NCBI GenBank assembly: GCA_016714815.1
Contig: JADKBZ010000003.1
Span: 434,001 to 498,000, forward strand
Reading direction: 5' to 3'
DNA from: Holophagales bacterium
GTDB lineage: Bacteria; Acidobacteriota; Thermoanaerobaculia; UBA5066
DNA: 64,000 bases
The notes beneath the pieces are model-generated. The model was not told where the DNA came from. It saw nothing but the letters and a program-made list of their open reading frames with translations, and ran no database searches. A program made the position numbers and the translations under genes. How positions within the stretch are numbered: position 1 is the stretch's first letter; each line of letters starts with the position of its first letter. Below, piece by piece: positions 59,743-64,000 of the stretch.

Positions 59743-60566
59743 ATTCCCAACGCCGTCGTGACGGCGGCAAAGAGGGCGTCGACGACGATGACGAGGACGA
59801 TCCCCGAGACGACCGCCCGCGTCGCCGCCAGCCCCACGGCGCTCGGCCCGCGCCCCGCCTGGAGCCCCCGCAGGCAGCCGACCGAGGCGACGAGGAAGCC
59901 GAAGACGACCGACTTCACGACGCCGAGAACGAGATCTCCGGCCGAGAGCGCCTCGACGAGGCGTGCCTGGCTGACCGCCAGCGGAAAGCCCAGGAAGCTC
60001 ATCTGGAGGAGGCCAGCCGCGACCCCCGCGAGCATGCCGTAGAGCGTCAGGAGCGGCGTCGCGAGCGACCCGGCCAGGACGCGCGGCAGGACGAGGAGCG
60101 GCACCGGCGCCAGCCCCATCGTCTCGAGGGCGTCGACCTCCTCGTTCACCCGCATCGTCCCGAGCTCGGCCGCGTAGGCCGAGCCCGTCCGGCCCGAGAC
60201 GAGGATCGCCGTCATGATCGGCCCCAGCTCGCGCACCATGATGATTCCGATGGCGTCCGCCACGAAGATCTGCGCGCCGAACGTCGCGAGGACCTGCCCG
60301 CCGATGAACGCGATGATCAGGCCGATGAGGAAGTTGACAAGGCCGACGATGCCGAGGGCCTCGAAGCCGGCGGCGTGGGCCAGCGCGACGACCTCGGCCC
60401 CGCGGGCCTTCCGCGGCCTCGCGACGGCGGCCCCGAGCGCCCGGAGGACGGCCCCGAGAAAGGCGACCTGCTCCCCCGCGTCGCGCCACGCCCCGCGCGA
60501 AGCCGCTCCGAACCCCTCGACCGCCGACGACGACGGCCTCACCGACCCGGTTCCGGAGCCTGTCAT
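59739..60566 (-). CDS. mlaE: MlaE-family phospholipid transport permease
   Basis: ATG 60566 gives 275 residues; no strong ribosome-binding site is seen. MlaE (PF02405) features: LGIVGLVNFLIGLIIAFIGG, FVADAIGIIMVRELGPIMTA, ILVSGRTGSAYAAELGTMRV, NEEVDALETMGLAPVPLLVL, PRVLAGSLATPLLTLYGMLA and five or six helices in all. It forms the membrane part of the MlaFEDB complex that maintains outer-membrane lipid asymmetry. First gene of the operon, divergent from the Ser/Thr kinase with a 96-base gap. Confidence 0.93.
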   Translation of the reverse strand: MTGSGTGSVRPSSSAVEGFGAASRGAWRDAGEQVAFLGAVLRALGAAVARPRKARGAEVVALAHAAGFEALGIVGLVNFLIGLIIAFIGGQVLATFGAQIFVADAIGIIMVRELGPIMTAILVSGRTGSAYAAELGTMRVNEEVDALETMGLAPVPLLVLPRVLAGSLATPLLTLYGMLAGVAAGLLQMSFLGFPLAVSQARLVEALSAGDLVLGVVKSVVFGFLVASVGCLRGLQAGRGPSAVGLAATRAVVSGIVLVIVVDALFAAVTTALGI

Positions 60567-60662
60567 CCGCTCTTGCGCATCCCGCCGCACGAGTATGCCG
60601 CGCCGGGCGATAATGGGCGACCGGCAGGCGACGGTCCGCTCGATCACAGGCCGGGACCCGAA

Positions 60663-62279
60663 ATGAACCTCGACACCTTTCGTATCCAGTTCTTCGCCAG
60701 CGCCCCGCGGTACGAGTGGCTCGAGCTCCTCGGCCGCGGGGGGATGGGCGTCGTCTTCAAGGCGAGGGACCTGGTCCTGGACGAGATCGTCGCGATCAAG
60801 GTCCTCTACGGCCACGTCGCGGACGACGACGGCGCGGTCGTGGCCCGCTTCAAGCGCGAGATCAGCCTCAACCGGAAGGTGAAGCACCCGAACGTCGCCC
60901 GCATGTACGACTTCGGCACGAGCGGCGGGCACCCCTTCATCACGATGGAGTTCGTCCCGGGAAAGGACCTCCAGACGCTCATCCTCGAGGAGGGCCGGAT
61001 CGCCCCGCCCCGCGCCCTTCCGATCCTCCGGCAGATCTGCCTGGGGACGCAGTCGGCGCACGAGCAGGGGATCGTCCACCGGGACCTGAAGAGCCAGAAC
61101 ATCATCATCGGAGCGGCCGACACGGTGTCGATCCTCGATTTCGGCCTCGCGCGCGGCCTCGTGGACGAGAAGCTGACGCTCGACGCCGTCGTCCTCGGGA
61201 CGCCGCACTACATCTCCCCCGAGCAGGCGATGGGAGAACCGGCGGACGCCCGGAGCGACATCTACTCCCTCGGGATCATCGCCTTCGAGATGCTCGCCGG
61301 CGTCCTTCCCTTCACGGCCGACTCCGCCCTCGGAATCGCCATGAAGCAGATCTCCGAGGCGGTGCCGGGGAACCTCTCCCTCTACCCCGACGTCTCCCCC
61401 GGGCTCCGGGGCGCCGTCCACCGTGCGCTGGAGAAGAGGCGGGAAGACCGCTTCCAGAGCGCCTCCGAGCTCGAGGCCGCTTTCGCCCGCGCCGAGGTGG
61501 AGAGCTCCTCCGTCGCGCGCCCCCCCGGAGGCGACGAGAGGAGCCGCGCGATCGACGAGGTCCTCGCGGACCTCGACGCCGCCGCCCGGGCCCGCCGCGC
61601 GGGCGCGGACGGCGACCTCGACACGAGGACCCCGCTCGTCCAGCGCCACCCCCAGGCCGGAGGCTTCCCGCTGCCCCATCCCGCAGCCCCGGCAGAGTCC
61701 CCCAGGACGGCCGCCCCCGCGCCGCGTCCGTTCGAGGTGGCTCCTCCGACGATCCCGTCCGCGCGGGTCTCCCCTCCCCCACGTTTCGCTCCCGCCTCGG
61801 GGCACGCCATCTCCGCTCCCCCCGCCCCCGCTCCCCCGCGTCCAACCGGGCGCCCCACGGTCTTCATCGTCCTGGCGGACGGAGCCGACCGGATCTCCAT
61901 GGGGAAGGCCCTGGCCGACTCCGGATGCACCGCCGTCGAGGCGCGCAGCGGCGAGGAGGTCCTCGACCTCCTGATGTCCCGCCAGCCCGACGCCGTCGTC
62001 ATGGACGTCGCGCTTCCGAAGGCCGACGGGTTCGAGGTGGCGCGAATCCTGAAGGCGACTCCCATCTTCGCCAGGGTGCCGGTCCTTCTCCTCGGCACGC
62101 GCGTCGACCGGTCGCAGGAGCACTTCGCCCGGCAGGTCGGAGCGAGCGACATCCTCGCGCGACCGATCTCCGAGCGGGAGATCGTCGAACGGACCTGGCG
62201 GCTTCTCGGCCCGCTCGGCTTCTACCGGGACGAGGTCCAGACGGCCCGAATCACGCGGCCCGGTCCCCGGCGCACCTGA
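60663..62279 (+). CDS. Ser/Thr protein kinase with C-terminal receiver-like domain
   Basis: ATG 60663 starts a 538-residue protein. Kinase domain (about 15-280): LLGRGGMGVVFKARDL, EIVAIKVLYGHV (catalytic Lys), HEQGIVHRDLKSQNIII, SILDFGLARGL and HYISPEQAMGEPADARSDIY. A Pro/Ala-rich linker (about 290-395) has no transmembrane helix, so the protein should be cytoplasmic. Residues 398-520 fold like a response-regulator receiver: VFIVLADGADRISMGKALAD, DAVVMDVALPKADGFEVARI (phosphoacceptor Asp), VPVLLLGTRV and SDILARPISEREI. The acidic pair is reduced to one Asp and the conserved Lys is Arg, so phosphorylation may be lost or altered. Divergent from mlaE. Confidence 0.9.
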   Translation: MNLDTFRIQFFASAPRYEWLELLGRGGMGVVFKARDLVLDEIVAIKVLYGHVADDDGAVVARFKREISLNRKVKHPNVARMYDFGTSGGHPFITMEFVPGKDLQTLILEEGRIAPPRALPILRQICLGTQSAHEQGIVHRDLKSQNIIIGAADTVSILDFGLARGLVDEKLTLDAVVLGTPHYISPEQAMGEPADARSDIYSLGIIAFEMLAGVLPFTADSALGIAMKQISEAVPGNLSLYPDVSPGLRGAVHRALEKRREDRFQSASELEAAFARAEVESSSVARPPGGDERSRAIDEVLADLDAAARARRAGADGDLDTRTPLVQRHPQAGGFPLPHPAAPAESPRTAAPAPRPFEVAPPTIPSARVSPPPRFAPASGHAISAPPAPAPPRPTGRPTVFIVLADGADRISMGKALADSGCTAVEARSGEEVLDLLMSRQPDAVVMDVALPKADGFEVARILKATPIFARVPVLLLGTRVDRSQEHFARQVGASDILARPISEREIVERTWRLLGPLGFYRDEVQTARITRPGPRRT

Positions 62280-62333
62280 ATACGCCCTCCTCCACGCCGT
62301 CTTAACGAGGCCGGTCTAGGATCCAGAGCTTCC

Positions 62334-63443
62334 ATGACGACGCTCGCGACACCCCCCGGCCCTTCCCGCCTCCCGGGGCTCCTCCGCCGGGGGATCGTCC
62401 CTCTCCTCCTTTCTCTGGCCGGCGGCCTCCTGGCGGGTTTCGCCTTCAACCAGGTCCTGGACCGGGCGATCGCCGGGCGGACGGAAGCGAGCGCCTTCGC
62501 GCTTCTCGCGCGCGTCGGGCCCGACCTGGAGGCGGTCCTCGCCTCGGGAGGGGATACCAGAGAGGCGGTCAGCCGGCTCGGACGCCAGCTTTCGCTCCGC
62601 ACGACGCTGATCGCGCGGGACGGGCGGGTCCTCGGCGACAGCAGCGTCGCGCCGGAACGGCTCGGCTCCCTCGAGAACCACGCCAACCGGCCGGAGATCC
62701 TCGACGCGGGCCGGTCCGGGCGGGGCGTGAGGACGCGATTCTCCTCGACCGTCGGCGCCCGGCTCGTCTACGCGGCCGTCCGCCTTCGCGGGGGCGAGGT
62801 TCTCCGCCTCGCGTTTCCCGAGAAGGACCTCGCCCTCTGGGAAGCGCCCTACCGGAACCAGACGCTCGCCCTCTCCCTCCTCGCCGGCCTTCTCGTGGCC
62901 GCGCTTCTCGTCCGTGCGAGCTCGCGCCACGCCGCCGAGCTGACCCGCGTTCACGAGGCCGTCGCCGCGGCCGGCCGATGCGAGCGCCCCGCGAATCCGG
63001 GCTTCGTCTCCGAGGAGGCCGCGGTCGTGTTTTCCGCCCTCGGCGACCTGGCCGACCTCTCCGCCGAGCGGGCCGCGGACGCCCGGCGCGCCGCCGTCGT
63101 CTCCCGCATCCTCTTCGACGAGGCCCCGGCCGGCCTGCTCGTGACGGACCCCTCCCTTTCTCTCCTCGACGCCAACCCCGAGGCGCTCCGGCTCCTCGGA
63201 GCCGGGTCCGGCCCGTTCCGTCCCGGAGAGCACATCCTCGAGCTCGTCCGCGAAGCGGCGATGACCGGCCTGCTCGAGGCGGCCCTGGAGAAGGGCCGGT
63301 CCACCGGACTCCTGACGCTTCCGGTGGAAAAGGGCGGACGGACGCTCGAGGCGACGGCGATCCGCGTGGCCCAGGGCGCCAGGCCGGGCCAGCCGGCGGC
63401 CGTCGCGATCCTCCGCGAGACGCCCTCTCCGCGAAAGGCGTAG
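62334..63443 (+). CDS. PhoR-like membrane sensor lacking the histidine-kinase core
   Basis: ATG 62334 starts a 369-residue protein. Two membrane helices (about 19-42, GIVPLLLSLAGGLLAGFAFN; and about 180-200, LALSLLAGLLVAALLVRASS) flank an extracytoplasmic domain with the PhoR signature TTLIARDGRVLGDSSVAPER, ENHANRPEILDAG, TRFSSTVGARLVYAAVRLRG. A cytoplasmic PAS domain follows (LFDEAPAGLLVTDPSLSLLD, ANPEALRLLG, LLTLPVEKGGRTLEATAIRV). The frame ends right after the PAS; there is no H-box or ATPase domain and only 79 bases to the next gene. It may act through the neighbouring kinase or be a truncated gene. A TAGGAT box (62317-62322) lies 17 bases upstream. Confidence 0.75.
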   Translation: MTTLATPPGPSRLPGLLRRGIVPLLLSLAGGLLAGFAFNQVLDRAIAGRTEASAFALLARVGPDLEAVLASGGDTREAVSRLGRQLSLRTTLIARDGRVLGDSSVAPERLGSLENHANRPEILDAGRSGRGVRTRFSSTVGARLVYAAVRLRGGEVLRLAFPEKDLALWEAPYRNQTLALSLLAGLLVAALLVRASSRHAAELTRVHEAVAAAGRCERPANPGFVSEEAAVVFSALGDLADLSAERAADARRAAVVSRILFDEAPAGLLVTDPSLSLLDANPEALRLLGAGSGPFRPGEHILELVREAAMTGLLEAALEKGRSTGLLTLPVEKGGRTLEATAIRVAQGARPGQPAAVAILRETPSPRKA

Positions 63444-63522
63444 CCGAAGCCGGGCTCCTCGAGGTCGATCCGGCCCCCGGGGCGGAGGCGATCGGACCGA
63501 CTCCGGTGCACAATCCACGTGC

Positions 63523-64000
63523 ATGAGCAGCGGATCGATGCCCGGCTCCCGGCACTCGTCGTCGGGATGGCGCATCCCGCGCTCGGCCCGGCGTGACCCG
63601 CCCGTCGTCCCGGTGAGCGAGCGGGACCTCGAGGACGTCTGGCGCCTGCGCTTCCGCGACCCGCTGGTGGAGGCCGCCTTCCGCGAGGAGCAGAAGACGG
63701 CGAGCGGCCGGATCCTCCGGCCCGCCGTCGCCGTGGCCCTCGGGACGATCCTCGCCTTCGGTCTCCTCGATCCGATCGCCTTCCCCGAGACGTGGCCCCT
63801 CGTCCTCGCCATCCGGCTCTGTGCGCTGGCGGCCCCGGTCGCCCTGTTATTCGGCCTCACGTACGTTCCCCGTTTCGCGCGATGGACCCGCCTGATCCTC
63901 GAGGTCGGAGGCGTCGGAGCGGGCTGGGGCGTGGCGGCGATGATCGCGGTGGGGCACCTCCACGAGCCGGGGACGACGCTCTACTTCGTCGCCCTCAGCT
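63523..64000 (+). CDS. Membrane protein N-terminus, cut by the window end
   Basis: ATG 63523 opens a frame that is still open at the end of the window (159 codons). After a basic Ser/Arg-rich start come ERDLEDVWRLRFRDPLVEAA and at least three helices (PAVAVALGTILAFGLLDPIA, LAIRLCALAAPVALLFGLTY, VGGVGAGWGVAAMIAVG). This resembles the N-terminal membrane sensor of GGDEF or adenylate-cyclase proteins, with the output domain expected beyond position 64000. The output domain is not visible, so this is a guess. Confidence 0.6.
   Translation, partial: MSSGSMPGSRHSSSGWRIPRSARRDPPVVPVSERDLEDVWRLRFRDPLVEAAFREEQKTASGRILRPAVAVALGTILAFGLLDPIAFPETWPLVLAIRLCALAAPVALLFGLTYVPRFARWTRLILEVGGVGAGWGVAAMIAVGHLHEPGTTLYFVALS

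Overview
This is a GC-rich (about 68-70 percent by eye) bacterial chromosome segment with tight gene packing, many ATGA-type overlaps, several Gram-negative outer-membrane proteins and very few mobile elements. The mix of Oar-like TonB receptors with an N-terminal carboxypeptidase-regulatory domain, sulfatase-like/TPR fusions, MBOAT/SGNH acylation genes, secreted peptidases, a Ser/Thr kinase and [FeFe]-hydrogenase maturases is most like Acidobacteriota (a Thermoanaerobaculia/Vicinamibacteria/Holophagae-type organism). That placement is an inference from gene content; there is no rRNA or tRNA gene in the window.

Layout. 1-1.3 kb: end of an MscS channel gene. 7.1-1.3 kb (minus): five-gene envelope O-acylation operon (two unknown secreted proteins, SGNH, MBOAT, SGNH). 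7.2-11.5 kb: a decayed zone with a truncated DUF4136 lipoprotein, an oligopeptide-type binding protein, an unknown secreted protein, a DUF1579 remnant joined to an MscS remnant, and an intact DUF4136 lipoprotein. 11.7-18.2 kb: a TerC protein, then a TPP-riboswitch-controlled thiamine uptake operon (TonB receptor, PnuT, NadR-like kinase), a second TerC protein and a PPK2. 18.2-25.1 kb: beta-propeller phosphoesterase, DRG-like TGS GTPase, CorC-like protein and a 'site-specific recombinase' family membrane protein. 25.1-36.7 kb: two Oar-like TonB receptors, a sulfatase-like/TPR lipoprotein, a GntR/FCD regulator, a secreted cyanophycinase-like peptidase and a CapA protein. 36.8-39.9 kb: zinc metalloprotease, unknown partner, OmpA-like protein, tiny Cys-rich protein. 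45.7-39.9 kb (minus): peptide-use operon (YfcC carrier, M14 carboxypeptidase, NSAR/MenC-type enolase-superfamily enzyme, M28 peptidase). 45.9-49.6 kb: two divergent envelope proteins. 49.7-53.5 kb: hydG-hydF-hydE. 54.3-55.8 kb: an IS110-family element. 56.2-57.3 kb: class I fructose-bisphosphate aldolase. 60.6-57.4 kb (minus): mlaEFD plus auxiliary lipoprotein. 60.7-64 kb: Ser/Thr kinase with a receiver-like domain, a PhoR-like sensor that lacks a kinase core, and a partial membrane protein.

Working together. The window suggests a heterotroph that imports large ligands through TonB receptors, digests extracellular peptides and recovers amino acids, salvages thiamine under TPP control, maintains outer-membrane lipid asymmetry (Mla), modifies envelope polymers by O-acylation, and can assemble an [FeFe]-hydrogenase whose structural gene lies elsewhere. 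Two cross-cutting observations stand out. Many genes have a -10-like TANNNT box only 12-18 bases before the start codon and little or no ribosome-binding site, suggesting leaderless or near-leaderless transcripts. Seven otherwise well-conserved genes are broken by one or two apparent single-base shifts, mostly in G/C homopolymers, which points to consensus errors or to ongoing decay.
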